Origin: Streptomyces xinghaiensis S187 | GTDB taxonomy: Bacteria; Actinomycetota; Actinomycetes; Streptomycetales; Streptomycetaceae | Assembly: GCF_000220705.2 (NCBI RefSeq) | Contig: NZ_CP023202.1 | Span: forward strand, 4,340,001 to 4,404,000 | Direction of reading: 5' to 3' | DNA: 64,000 nucleotides | In this document: positions 50,140-58,592 of the stretch, piece by piece | Layout: each line of letters begins with the position of its first letter | Position numbering within the stretch: the stretch's first letter is position 1 | Translations under genes and position numbers: made by a program | The notes under the pieces: generated by a model | Seen by the model: the letters and a program-made list of their open reading frames with translations, nothing else | Told to the model about the DNA's origin: nothing | Database searches by the model: none

Positions 50140-50176
50140 CGCCGCCCAGGCCGCTCGCTGAGCGGCCTGGGCGGCG
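50140..50176 (-). terminator. very strong terminator of the first LCP gene
   Basis: A perfect 17-bp stem (50140-50156 with 50160-50176, beginning CGCCGCCCAGG) has only a 3-base GCT loop. It lies 25 bases after the LCP stop. A 12-base palindrome GTGACGCGTCAC abuts it at 50129-50140. The stretch 49904-50200 holds no gene. Confidence 0.75.
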
Positions 50177-50200
50177 CGGTGGTGAGACGGTGCGAGCCGC

Positions 50201-51457
50201 CTACTCGGAGACGGTGACCGGCTCGTCGTTCTTGAGCTCGGAGACCAGCTGCTTGACCTTGGGCATGTCCCACCGGAGGGAGCCGCCGGGTGCCGAGCCC
50301 GCGATCGGCATGTTCATCTGCTTGCCGCCGCCGCCCGTGACGTCCTTCATGGCCCAGAACATGGAGGCCAGGTCGAACAGGCTCATGTCCTCGTCGACGA
50401 TCAGGGTGTCGAGCCCGGCGCCCATCACCGGGTAGAGCTTGAAGGGGTTCAGGACCGTCGAGGGGCTCGCGGTCTGGGAGGCCAGGGCCGAGAGGAACTT
50501 CTGCTGGTTCTTGGTGCGGTCCAGGTCGCCGCCGGCCAGGCCGTAGCGCTGCCGGACGAAGGCCAGCGCCTGCTCGCCGTCGAGCGTCTGGCGGCCCTTC
50601 TTCAGGTCGATGCCGGAGTTCTTCTCCTTGAGGTCGCGCGGGATGTCCATCTCGACACCGCCCACCGCGTCCACGATCTCCGCGAAGCCGCCGAAACCGA
50701 TCTCGGCGTAGTGGTCGATCTTCAGCCCGGTGTTGAACTCGACGGTGCGGACCAGCAGCGGCGCGCCGTCCTTGGAGTACGAGGCGTTCAGCTTGGCGGG
50801 GCCGGAGGCGGGGAAGTCCTTGCCGCTCTCCGAGCCGGTGAAGTCGGGGATGGTGACATACGAGTCGCGCGGCAGGGAGACCATGGTGCTCCCGTTGTCA
50901 CCGACGTGCAGGATCATCATCGAGTCGGTGCGCTTGCCCTCGACCCGGCCGGTGTGCAGCCGCTTCTGGTCCTCGGCGGAGAGACCTTCGCGGCTGTCGG
51001 AGCCCACGATCAGGTAGTTGGTGCCCTCGCCGGCCTCGGGGCGGTCCTTGACGATGCTGAGATCCACCTCACGGCGCAGCTTGGAGTCCGCCCAGAAGTA
51101 GGTGCCGACGCTCACCACCAGCGCGACGAGGACCAGCGTCACCAGACCGCGCTTGATGCGGCGGCCCCAGTCCGGGGCCGGGCGGCCGTACGGGTCGCCG
51201 CCGTGCCCGCCGCCACCGCCGTAGACCTGGCCGGTGTTGTATCCGTCACCGCCGGCGTAGGGGTCGTCGTAGCCCTGCGACTGCTGGGCGGGCACGCGGC
51301 CGTACGGCGGTGCGGGAGGAGGCGGCGGTGTCGGTCCGGCCGGCTGTGCGCCGTGCCGCATGTGGGGCATCCGCCGCGTCGGCTCCGGTCCGGGCATCGC
51401 GCCGCCGCGTCCGTAGCCGTCACCGTCCGCGGTCCGCCCCTGGGGCCAGTCAGTCAT
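50201..51457 (-). CDS. LytR-CpsA-Psr (LCP) family cell-wall polymer ligase 1
   Basis: The 418-residue protein has a Pro/Gly/Tyr-rich cytosolic head and one TM (about residues 104-122). An LCP domain includes TNYLIVGSDSR, TMVSLPRDSYVTIP, KIDHYAEIGFGGF, GGVEMDIPRDL and DGEQALAFVRQRYGL. LCP enzymes transfer polyprenyl-pyrophosphate-linked glycopolymers to peptidoglycan using conserved Asp and Arg residues visible here. No C-terminal LytR_C domain is present. ATG 51457 (MTDWPQGR) is the likely start, although no clear Shine-Dalgarno is seen; an upstream frame adds 28 residues. Confidence 0.9.
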   Translation of the reverse strand: MTDWPQGRTADGDGYGRGGAMPGPEPTRRMPHMRHGAQPAGPTPPPPPAPPYGRVPAQQSQGYDDPYAGGDGYNTGQVYGGGGGHGGDPYGRPAPDWGRRIKRGLVTLVLVALVVSVGTYFWADSKLRREVDLSIVKDRPEAGEGTNYLIVGSDSREGLSAEDQKRLHTGRVEGKRTDSMMILHVGDNGSTMVSLPRDSYVTIPDFTGSESGKDFPASGPAKLNASYSKDGAPLLVRTVEFNTGLKIDHYAEIGFGGFAEIVDAVGGVEMDIPRDLKEKNSGIDLKKGRQTLDGEQALAFVRQRYGLAGGDLDRTKNQQKFLSALASQTASPSTVLNPFKLYPVMGAGLDTLIVDEDMSLFDLASMFWAMKDVTGGGGKQMNMPIAGSAPGGSLRWDMPKVKQLVSELKNDEPVTVSE

Positions 51458-51584
51458 AGGGGGAAGTCTGCACGCCGGAGGGTGCCGGGTCCCAGGGCGG
51501 GTGGCGGATACACACAATGCTGTAGCAGAGCTGATGCACAAGCGGGCCCGGTTGGCCGGGAAAGGCCGGGAAAGATCGGGCGCA

Positions 51585-51590
51585 TACAGT
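51585..51590 (+). promoter_or_regulatory. -10 box of a probable leaderless thioesterase transcript
   Basis: TACAGT lies 7 bases before ATG 51598, and no strong Shine-Dalgarno intervenes. The 140-base divergent gap also serves the first LCP gene. Confidence 0.4.
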
Positions 51591-51597
51591 TGAAGAC

Positions 51598-52146
51598 ATG
51601 ACCGATCAGGCCCTCTCCGCGCACCAGACCGTTCCGAGCAAGCCCACCAGCGCCTCGCGTACCACCCTGTCCCACATCATGACCGCACATGACACCAATC
51701 TTCTGGGCACGGTGCACGGCGGCGTGATCATGAAGCTGGTGGACGACGCGGCGGGCGCGGTCGCGGGACGGCACTCGGGCGGTCCGGCCGTCACGGCCTC
51801 GATGGACGAGATGGTCTTCCTGGAGCCGGTCCGCGTCGGCGACCTGGTGCATGTGCGGGCCCAGGTCAACTGGACCGGCCGGTCCTCGATGGAGGTCGGC
51901 GTGCGGGTGATGGCGGAGCGCTGGAACGAGTCGACGCCCGCCACCCAGGTCGGCAGCGCCTACCTCGTCTTCGCGGCGGTCGACGCCGCGGGCAGGCCAC
52001 GGCCGGTGCCGCAGGTGGTGCCCGAGACCGAGCGGGACAAGCGCCGCTACCAGGAGGCGCAGATCCGCCGGACGCACCGGCTGGCGCGCCGCCGCGCGAT
52101 CAAGGAGCTGCGGGAGAAGCGCGCCGCCGAGGGCATCGGGGACTGA
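51598..52146 (+). CDS. acyl-CoA thioesterase (hotdog fold)
   Basis: The 182-residue protein has the hotdog thioesterase motif HDTNLLGTVHGGVIMKLVDD (about residues 31-50) with the catalytic Asn/Asp region. SMDEMVFLEPVRVGDLVHVR follows, then a C-terminal basic helix (RRTHRLARRRAIKELREKRA). It is of the YciA/BACH (acyl-CoA hydrolase) type and should hydrolyse medium- to long-chain acyl-CoA. It is divergent from LCP 1 and convergent with LCP 2. Confidence 0.9.
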   Translation: MTDQALSAHQTVPSKPTSASRTTLSHIMTAHDTNLLGTVHGGVIMKLVDDAAGAVAGRHSGGPAVTASMDEMVFLEPVRVGDLVHVRAQVNWTGRSSMEVGVRVMAERWNESTPATQVGSAYLVFAAVDAAGRPRPVPQVVPETERDKRRYQEAQIRRTHRLARRRAIKELREKRAAEGIGD

Positions 52147-52174
52147 CCCGGCCGTGCCGGGACACGGAGCGGGG

Positions 52175-52191
52175 TGCGGCGGATCGCCGCA
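52175..52191. terminator. bidirectional hairpin terminator
   Basis: TGCGGCG (52175-52181) and CGCCGCA (52185-52191) form a 7-bp stem with a GAT loop between the convergent thioesterase and LCP 2 genes. Confidence 0.5.
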
Positions 52192-52223
52192 GCGGTCACG
52201 GAAGGGCCGGGCCGGCGCGGGGT

Positions 52224-53480
52224 TCAGGGGCAGACGATCTCGTCGCCCCGGACCGGGCCCGGCGTCTCACCGCCGGGTCGCGACGGCTCCTCGCCGGCCG
52301 GTTCCCCGGGGCGGCCGGAGTCGTCGTGGCGGCCGGAGTGCCCGCCGGCGCCGGTCAGCGGCCGGTCCTCGCGCAGCGCCTCGAACAACGCCTCCGCCTT
52401 CGGCCGGTCCCAGAGAACGGTCGAGCCGATGCCGGGGACCCGGTGGTCCGGGTCGGCCACCGGCACCGAGACGAACTCCGAGGACGCGGCGGTGAAGCCG
52501 CGCATGGCCCGGCCCAGGCCAATCAGTTCCTCCGGGCCGAGGCCGGGGTCGGCCCGGACGGAGCGGAGCAGCCGGCCGGCCGCCCGGTCCAGTGCGACCG
52601 GGTTCAGCAGCAGGCCGCTCTCCGCCGCCCGGTCCAATAGCGCGGCCAGGAACAGCTGCTGGCGCCGCATCCGTCCCAGGTCGCCCTCGGCGTCGAGATG
52701 GCGGGCCCGGACGTAGGACAGCGCCTCGCCGCCGTCCAGCCTGCTGGTGCCGGCCGGCAGGTCCAGGCCGCTCCGCGGGTCCCGGAGCGGCCGGGTGGTG
52801 CAGATGTCGACGCCGCCGAGCAGGTCGACGGTGCGGATGAAGCTGCTGAAGTCGACCTCCAGGTAATGGTCGATACGGACCCGGGTGAGGTTCTCCACCG
52901 TCCGTACGGTGAGCCGCGGACCGCCCTCGGCGTAGACCGAGTTGATCTTGACGGGGCGGCCGCCGCCGGTGCCCTCCGCGCCGCTCCCGTCCCCGGCTCC
53001 GGCCCCGTCCCCCGTACCGCCCCCGGCCCCGGGCCCGTCCTTCCCGCCGCTCTCCGCGTCCGCCGGCAGCTCCGCGTACGAGTCACGGGGGATGCTCACC
53101 ACGCCGGCCCGCCTCCGGTCCGCGGAGAGGTGCACCAGCAGGATGGCGTCGGTGCAGTGGCAGGGCTCACCGCCCAGCCGGTACTTCCGCCGCTGCTCGG
53201 GCGTGATCCGGTCGCGGCCGTCCGTGCCGACGAGGAGGAAGGTGAGCCCGTCGCCGCCGTCCGCCCGCGCGGGCCGGTCGGGCAGCCCGGCGAAGGGGTC
53301 CACCCGTTCGATGGCGGTGCCCAGACCGCCCACCACCGCGTGCCCCGCCCCGGCGGCCGACAGCACGACCGCGGAGACGCAGAGCGCGAGCCGCAGGCCC
53401 CACCGCGACCGGCGGGAGCGCCGGCCCCCGGTCCGGCCGGAGGGGTCGGGGCGCGGACCGGGGGCGGCGGGCGTGGTCAT
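52224..53480 (-). CDS. LCP family cell-wall polymer ligase 2
   Basis: The 418-residue protein has a short basic head, one TM (about residues 29-48), and LCP motifs TFLLVGTDGRDRI, AGVVSIPRDSYAELP, RIDHYLEVDFSSF, GGVDICTTRPLRD and GGEALSYVRARHLD. A Gly/Ala/Asp-rich insert (GGGTGDGAGAGDGSGAEGTG, near residue 155) sits between the PRDSY strand and the KINSVYAEGG segment. A conserved Cys pair PCHC lies near residue 105. The tail is Pro/Gly/Glu-rich and ends with EIVCP. GGAGG precedes ATG 53480. It is divergent from the glycosyltransferase gene. Confidence 0.88.
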   Translation of the reverse strand: MTTPAAPGPRPDPSGRTGGRRSRRSRWGLRLALCVSAVVLSAAGAGHAVVGGLGTAIERVDPFAGLPDRPARADGGDGLTFLLVGTDGRDRITPEQRRKYRLGGEPCHCTDAILLVHLSADRRRAGVVSIPRDSYAELPADAESGGKDGPGAGGGTGDGAGAGDGSGAEGTGGGRPVKINSVYAEGGPRLTVRTVENLTRVRIDHYLEVDFSSFIRTVDLLGGVDICTTRPLRDPRSGLDLPAGTSRLDGGEALSYVRARHLDAEGDLGRMRRQQLFLAALLDRAAESGLLLNPVALDRAAGRLLRSVRADPGLGPEELIGLGRAMRGFTAASSEFVSVPVADPDHRVPGIGSTVLWDRPKAEALFEALREDRPLTGAGGHSGRHDDSGRPGEPAGEEPSRPGGETPGPVRGDEIVCP

Positions 53481-53631
53481 CGGCGGTACCTCCGCGGGGC
53501 CGGGACGGGGCGGGGAAGGTGTCACCGTAGATCCGTACGATCAGCGGACCGCGCCCCCACGCCGCCCGGCGGGCCCGGTCGTACCCGGGCGGCTACGGCG
53601 CCGTCCCCCGTTCGCGGTAACGTGAGAAACG

Positions 53632-54717
53632 ATGAACGCCTCCCCTGAACAGCCGCCGCCGGCCGTCTCCGTGATCATGCCGGTGCTCAACGAAGAGCGG
53701 CATCTGCGCGCCTCCGTCCGGCACATCCTGCAGCAGGAGTACGCGGGCGAGCTCGAAGTGGTGATCGCCCTCGGCCCGTCCGCGGACCGCACGGACGAGA
53801 TCGCCGCCGAGCTGGTCCGCGAGGACTCGCGCGTGCGCACGGTGCCCAACCCCACCGGCCGCACCCCGGCCGCCCTGAACGCCGCCATCAAGGCGTCCCG
53901 GCACCCGGTCGTGGTGCGCGTCGACGGCCACGGCATGCTCTCCCCGGACTACATCGCCACCGCCGTCCGGCTGCTGGCGGAGACCGGCGCGCAGAACGTC
54001 GGCGGCATCATGCACGCCGAGGGGGAGAACGCCTGGGAGCAGGCCGTCGCCGCGGCCATGACCTCCAGGATCGGGGTCGGCAACGCCGCCTTCCACACCG
54101 GCGGCGCGGCGGCCCCGGCCGAGACGGTCTACCTGGGCGTCTTCCGCCGGGAGGCGCTGGAGCAGCAGGGCGGCTACAACGAGGAGTTCATCCGCGCCCA
54201 GGACTGGGAGCTGAACTTCCGCATCCGCGAGGCCGGCGGGCTGATCTGGTTCTCGCCGGAGCTCCGGGTCTCGTACCGGCCCCGGCCGACGGTGCGGGCG
54301 CTGGCCAAGCAGTACAAGGACTACGGCCGCTGGCGCCATGTCGTGGCCCGCTACCACAAGGGCTCCATCAACCTGCGCTATCTCGCCCCGCCGGCCGCCC
54401 TGCTCGCCATCGCGGCGGGCGCGGTCGTCGGCGCCGTCCTCACCCCCTGGGGCCTCGTCGTCCCCGCCGGGTATCTCGCGGCCGTCACCGCGGGCTCGCT
54501 GCCGGCCGGCCGGGGGCTGCCGCTCGCGGCGCGGCTGCGCATCCCGGTGGCGCTGGCGACCATGCACATGTCGTGGGGGTTCGGGTTCCTCACCAGCCCG
54601 CGTTCGCTGGCGCGCCGGGTGATCGCGAGCCGCCGCCCGGCGGTCACGGCGGAGCCCGCCCCGTCCCCGGAGGGGGGACCGGCGGAGAAGGCCGGGTCGG
54701 CGGAGACCGCCGGCTGA
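53632..54717 (+). CDS. family 2 glycosyltransferase with C-terminal membrane segments
   Basis: The 361-residue protein starts with a GT-A domain: VSVIMPVLNEERHLRASVRH, LEVVIALGPSADRTDEIAAE, RVDGHGMLSPDYI (DxD-like metal/UDP site), GGYNEEFIRAQDWELNFRIR (catalytic ED-like region). It ends with two TM-like segments (residues 245-290). It should use a nucleotide sugar to extend a membrane-linked glycan. Its place among LCP genes suggests a role in the polymer that LCP enzymes attach. TAACGT (53618-53623) lies 8 bases before ATG 53632, so it may be leaderless. Confidence 0.88.
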   Translation: MNASPEQPPPAVSVIMPVLNEERHLRASVRHILQQEYAGELEVVIALGPSADRTDEIAAELVREDSRVRTVPNPTGRTPAALNAAIKASRHPVVVRVDGHGMLSPDYIATAVRLLAETGAQNVGGIMHAEGENAWEQAVAAAMTSRIGVGNAAFHTGGAAAPAETVYLGVFRREALEQQGGYNEEFIRAQDWELNFRIREAGGLIWFSPELRVSYRPRPTVRALAKQYKDYGRWRHVVARYHKGSINLRYLAPPAALLAIAAGAVVGAVLTPWGLVVPAGYLAAVTAGSLPAGRGLPLAARLRIPVALATMHMSWGFGFLTSPRSLARRVIASRRPAVTAEPAPSPEGGPAEKAGSAETAG

Positions 54718-54776
54718 CCGGCGCGCGGCGCGCCGCCGTTCGCACGCGGAGCGCCGCCACGGTCCGCACGGGACCG

Positions 54777-54832
54777 GCGGGACATACGGAGAGGGCCGGA
54801 CCCGGTGGTCCGGCCCTCTCCGTATGTCCCGC
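54777..54832. terminator. very long bidirectional hairpin terminator
   Basis: A perfect stem of 22 bp (54781-54802 with 54807-54828) around a CGGT loop extends to 26 bp at its base. It starts 60 bases after the glycosyltransferase stop and lies 51 bases beyond the LCP 3 stop. Both genes converge on it. Confidence 0.85.
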
Positions 54833-54882
54833 GCCGCGGCGCACCGGAGGGGCCGCCGTCCCCCGGGTCCGGAACCCCGGGC

Positions 54883-56574
54883 CTAGAAGCTGTACCGCGG
54901 GTTGACGTCCATGCAGGCCTTGTCGTTGCCGTTCAGCGCGTCCGCGCTCTCCGGCGCCTTGTCGTCCGCCGGGTTCTTCGACGGCTCCGGGTAGGCGCCC
55001 GCCGTACGCCAGTCCGCGCCGACGACCACGGTGATCTGCTCGACGTCCTGAGCGATCCGCACCGCGCCGGCGGGCAGGCCGAGCGACTTCGCCACGAGCT
55101 CGGCGTCCCCGCGCAGGTCCTTCGAGGGGTACGAGACCGTGGTGTCCGCCTGTGACTTGGGCGTCGCGTCCGCGACGGCCCGTGCGTAGCCCTCCCGGGC
55201 CAGCACTCCGGCGATGCCGGCGGCACGTCCCTGGACCGGGGCCTGCGCGGCGGTGCCGGTGCCGTTCTGCACGATCACCGGGATCTCCGCCTTGGGCGCG
55301 GCCGGGTCGCTCGGCTCGGGGCTCTTCTCCGTGGCCTTCTTCTTGTCCTTGCCGTCCAGCGCCACGTCGTTGCGGACCAGGGAGAACAGCCGGTCGGCGT
55401 CGCCGGGCTTCGGCACGAGGTGCGCCAGCGGGTTCTGCGGGTCCTCGACCCACGGCATGGTCGCCATGGTGATCCGCTCCGTCGGCACCCGCTGGAGGTC
55501 GCTGCCCAGGTCGTACAGTTTGCCGACGCTGCCCAGGCCCTGGTCGACGGTGAGCGCCTTGGTGGCGGCCTCGGCGAGCTTGCGCAGCTTGTTGGGGTTG
55601 GTCAGCTTGGTGCCGGCCTTGAGCTGGCGGACCATCGAGTTCATGTACAGGTGCTGCGCCTTGGCGCGGCCGATGTCGCTGCCGTTCTGGAAGCCGTGCC
55701 GGGTGCGCAGCCACTGCAGGGCCTGTTCGCCCTTGATGACCGTCTCGCCCTTCTCCAGCCGCAGCCCGGACTTGGGGTCCTTGACGTTGGCGTTGACGCA
55801 GACGGGCACACCGCCGACCGCGTCGGCCATGTCCACCACGCCGGCGAAGTCGATCATCATGAAGTGGTCGACGGGCACACCGGTGAGCTCCTCCCAGGTG
55901 GCGACGGTGCAGCCCGGACCGCCGTGCTGGAGGCTGGAGTTGATGGTGGTGCTCGTCTCCTGGTAGACGGTGCCGTCCTCGGGGTCGGTGCACTTGGGAA
56001 CCGTGACCCGGGTGTCGCGCGGGACGCTGATCACCGACATGTTGCTGCGGTCCGCCGAGACGTGCAGCAGCATCTGGACGTCGGCGAGGGGCTTGCGGCC
56101 CACGTCGCCGCGGGCGCCGCCCAGCCGGACGTTCTCCTCGGAGTTACGGCTGTCGGAGCCGAGCAGCAGGATGTTGAGCGGGGTGTTGCCGTCGGCGTTC
56201 GGCGCGGTCTTGTCGAGCCGCTTGTCGCCGAGGTTGAGCTCGTCCTTCTCCAGGTTGCCGTTGAGGTGCTCGTAATAGAGGTACCCGGCGCCGGCCGTGC
56301 CGAGTATCAGCAGCGACAGCGTGACGGCCGACCAGCGGAGCACCCGGCGGCCGCCGCCCCGGCGGGGCGGCGCGGACCTGCCGTGCCCGCCGCCGGAGGA
56401 ACCGGACGTGCCGGCCGTGCCGGACCGCCGTGCCGCCCGGCCCTCGGTGGAGGCGCGGGCGAGCGGCACGGTGTCCATGCCGCCCCGCTCGTCGTACAGG
56501 CTGTCGTCCCAGCCGAGATCGGCCGGCTCGGGTTCCTTCTCCGTACCGCCCCTGCGGGCACTCGGCTGCCGCAT
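54883..56574 (-). CDS. LCP family cell-wall polymer ligase 3, with LytR_C domain
   Basis: The 563-residue protein has a disordered head and one TM (about residues 80-101). An LCP domain follows (LNILLLGSDSRNSEE, SVISVPRDTRVTVP, VDHFMMIDFAGVVDM, GGVPVCVNANVKD, KGEQALQWLRTRHGF). A C-terminal LytR_C domain (about 440-530; PVIVQNGTGTAAQAPVQGRA, ITVVVGADW) is also present. Cysteines in the family positions (PKCTDPED, GCTVATWEEL, PVCVNA) could form disulfides outside the membrane. It is downstream of LCP 4 by 48 bases and probably co-transcribed with it. Confidence 0.92.
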   Translation of the reverse strand: MRQPSARRGGTEKEPEPADLGWDDSLYDERGGMDTVPLARASTEGRAARRSGTAGTSGSSGGGHGRSAPPRRGGGRRVLRWSAVTLSLLILGTAGAGYLYYEHLNGNLEKDELNLGDKRLDKTAPNADGNTPLNILLLGSDSRNSEENVRLGGARGDVGRKPLADVQMLLHVSADRSNMSVISVPRDTRVTVPKCTDPEDGTVYQETSTTINSSLQHGGPGCTVATWEELTGVPVDHFMMIDFAGVVDMADAVGGVPVCVNANVKDPKSGLRLEKGETVIKGEQALQWLRTRHGFQNGSDIGRAKAQHLYMNSMVRQLKAGTKLTNPNKLRKLAEAATKALTVDQGLGSVGKLYDLGSDLQRVPTERITMATMPWVEDPQNPLAHLVPKPGDADRLFSLVRNDVALDGKDKKKATEKSPEPSDPAAPKAEIPVIVQNGTGTAAQAPVQGRAAGIAGVLAREGYARAVADATPKSQADTTVSYPSKDLRGDAELVAKSLGLPAGAVRIAQDVEQITVVVGADWRTAGAYPEPSKNPADDKAPESADALNGNDKACMDVNPRYSF

Positions 56575-56622
56575 CGGGCCTCCCCGTTAGTCAGTCGTCG
56601 TCAGGCCCTCAGGGCCGGCGGA

Positions 56623-58452
56623 TCACTCGGCGCACACCTGCTTGTCGGCCTCGACCCGCTGGATGTTCTCCGGAGCCTTGGACGGGGCGCTCAGCGGCTG
56701 CCCCGGCTCGTCGAAGTCCTCGCCGAGCGTGAGCGTCATGGCGTCCGTCTCGGCGGCGTCCTCCGTGCCGGGCTTGAGGGCGGAGGGGGCCAGGCCCATC
56801 ATCTCCGCCAGCGCCCGGGCCTGGTCGGCCTGGTTCGGCGCGTACTCCAGGACGGTCTTCTTCAGCTTCTCGCCGCCCTCGGCGTTGCCGCCGTTGGCGG
56901 AGCGGGTGACGCCCTCGCTGTTCTGCAGCCAGTCGACGGTCGTCTGGGCGGCCCCGATCGGGGCGCCGCCGTTGAGGACCTCGACCCGGACCTCCGAGGG
57001 GTCCGCCTTGGGGCCCTCGGTCTTGGCCTTGTCCGCGGCTTCCTTCTCGGCCTTCTCCTTCTTCTTGACGTCGGTGAGGGAGACGTCCTCCCGCACCATC
57101 GCGAAGAGCTGGTCGGCCGGCCCCTCGTTGAGGACGACCGACGCCTTGTCCTCGGAGTCGAGAACCGGAACGGTCACGAAGGAGATGTTCTTGATGTTGA
57201 TCTTCTTCAGGTTGTTGGCCAGCGCTATCAGCTTGTTGACGGAGCCGATGCCGGTGTCGACGGTGAGCGCCTTGGTGGCGGCGGTGGCCAGATCCCACAG
57301 CTTCGTGGGATCGGTCAGGGTGTCACCGGACTTCATCTTGCGGATCATCGAACTCAGGAACTGCTGCTGGAGCTGGATCCGGTCCAGGTCGCTGCCGAAC
57401 TTCAGTCCGTAGCGGGTGCGGACGAAGGCCAGGGCCTGGTCGCCCTCGACGACGTGCTTGCCCGCGCTCAGTTTGAGATGCGACTTCGGGTCGTCGATGG
57501 GCTTGGCGAGACAGACCTCGACCCCGCCGACCGCCGAGGACAGCGTCTTGACCGCGTTGAAGTCGGCCATCATGAAGTGGTCGACCTTCAGGCCGGTTAT
57601 CTCCTCGATGGTGCGCATCGTGCAGCCGGGGTCGCGCCCGCCCTGGCCGAGGCTGGTGTTGAAGCGGACGTTCTGCTGACCGGGGATGACCTCGGTCGAG
57701 CCGTCCGGCTGCTTGGTCGGGCAGTCCGGGACGTCCGTCAGCATGTCACGCGGGAAGCTGAGCGCGGTGGCGTTGGAGCGGTCCTCGGAGACGTGGAAGA
57801 GGATCGTGGTGTCGGCGTGGCCGACGCTGCCCTTGTCGCCGTACCCCTCGTTGCCCTTGCCGGTACGGACGTCCGTGCCCAGGACCAGGATGTTCATCGG
57901 GCCGTCGGTGATGGTGTCGCTGCCCGCGCCGCCGACGTCCACGGTGCTGATGTTGCCGTTGAAGTGTTCGAGCAGGGCGTAGGCCGTCGCGCCGCCCGCG
58001 ACGAGGACGAACGCCATCACGCCGCCGGTCCAGTACAGCGCCTTCTTCTTCCGGGCGGCCTGCTGCTTGCGCTTGCGGCGGCTGCTGCCGCCACCCGCCT
58101 TGGGCGCGGCCCGGCGGCCGCGCTGCGGCGGCATGCCGGGCTGGGCCTCTTCGCGGGCCGGGGCGGCGCGGCGGGAGGCGGAGCGGGGCGGCCCGGAGCG
58201 TCCCGGCGCGGAGCGGGGCGCGGGCGCCTGGGGGGTCCCTCTGCGCGGGGCGGGGGAGGCCGGTCGCTCTGCGGGGGCCTGCAGTCGCAGTACGTAGTTA
58301 CCGGTATTCGGGTCGAGCACCCACTGGTCTGCGGGGTCGATGTCGTCCGCCCGCCCACGGCCTTGCGCGTCCACGGTTCCCTGAATCCTCCGTCGGTGCC
58401 ACGCGGCGCCCTCCCCCTCAGGCGCTCGTTCAGTCCTTGTGCCGGTGTCCAT
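56623..58452 (-). CDS. LCP family cell-wall polymer ligase 4, with LytR_C domain
   Basis: The 609-residue protein is the largest of the five. A long Arg/Pro/Ala-rich cytosolic head (residues 1-138) includes a DQWVLDPNTGNYVLRL box, and one TM (about 139-160) follows. The LCP domain has NILVLGTDVRTGKG, ALSFPRDMLTDVP, VDHFMMADFNAVKTL, GGVEVCLAKPIDD and GDQALAFVRTRYGL. The LytR_C domain (about 505-595) begins VEVLNGGAPIGAAQTT. A Lys/Glu-rich coil (KKKEKAEKEAADKAK) joins the two domains. It should ligate wall glycopolymers. A hairpin (58546-58566, TAAAGC/GCTTTA) precedes it, after LCP 5. Confidence 0.92.
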   Translation of the reverse strand: MDTGTRTERAPEGEGAAWHRRRIQGTVDAQGRGRADDIDPADQWVLDPNTGNYVLRLQAPAERPASPAPRRGTPQAPAPRSAPGRSGPPRSASRRAAPAREEAQPGMPPQRGRRAAPKAGGGSSRRKRKQQAARKKKALYWTGGVMAFVLVAGGATAYALLEHFNGNISTVDVGGAGSDTITDGPMNILVLGTDVRTGKGNEGYGDKGSVGHADTTILFHVSEDRSNATALSFPRDMLTDVPDCPTKQPDGSTEVIPGQQNVRFNTSLGQGGRDPGCTMRTIEEITGLKVDHFMMADFNAVKTLSSAVGGVEVCLAKPIDDPKSHLKLSAGKHVVEGDQALAFVRTRYGLKFGSDLDRIQLQQQFLSSMIRKMKSGDTLTDPTKLWDLATAATKALTVDTGIGSVNKLIALANNLKKINIKNISFVTVPVLDSEDKASVVLNEGPADQLFAMVREDVSLTDVKKKEKAEKEAADKAKTEGPKADPSEVRVEVLNGGAPIGAAQTTVDWLQNSEGVTRSANGGNAEGGEKLKKTVLEYAPNQADQARALAEMMGLAPSALKPGTEDAAETDAMTLTLGEDFDEPGQPLSAPSKAPENIQRVEADKQVCAE

Positions 58453-58592
58453 ACGCGCAGGTGGTGCGCGCCGGGTCGCTCACACTAGCCGCCCGATTCG
58501 CCGGGGGGCGACGCCGGTGACGAATTCAACGTCCTGATAACCGGGTAAAGCTCGCATTTCGCTTTACGTTGTTCGGGATCTCATGGGTTTCC

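Noticed and set aside
55420..58488. A 1022-codon plus-strand frame across LCP 3 and LCP 4
   Set aside because: It is fully antisense to two LCP genes with clear motifs and encodes only Val/Gly/Ala/Asp/Arg-rich nonsense text.
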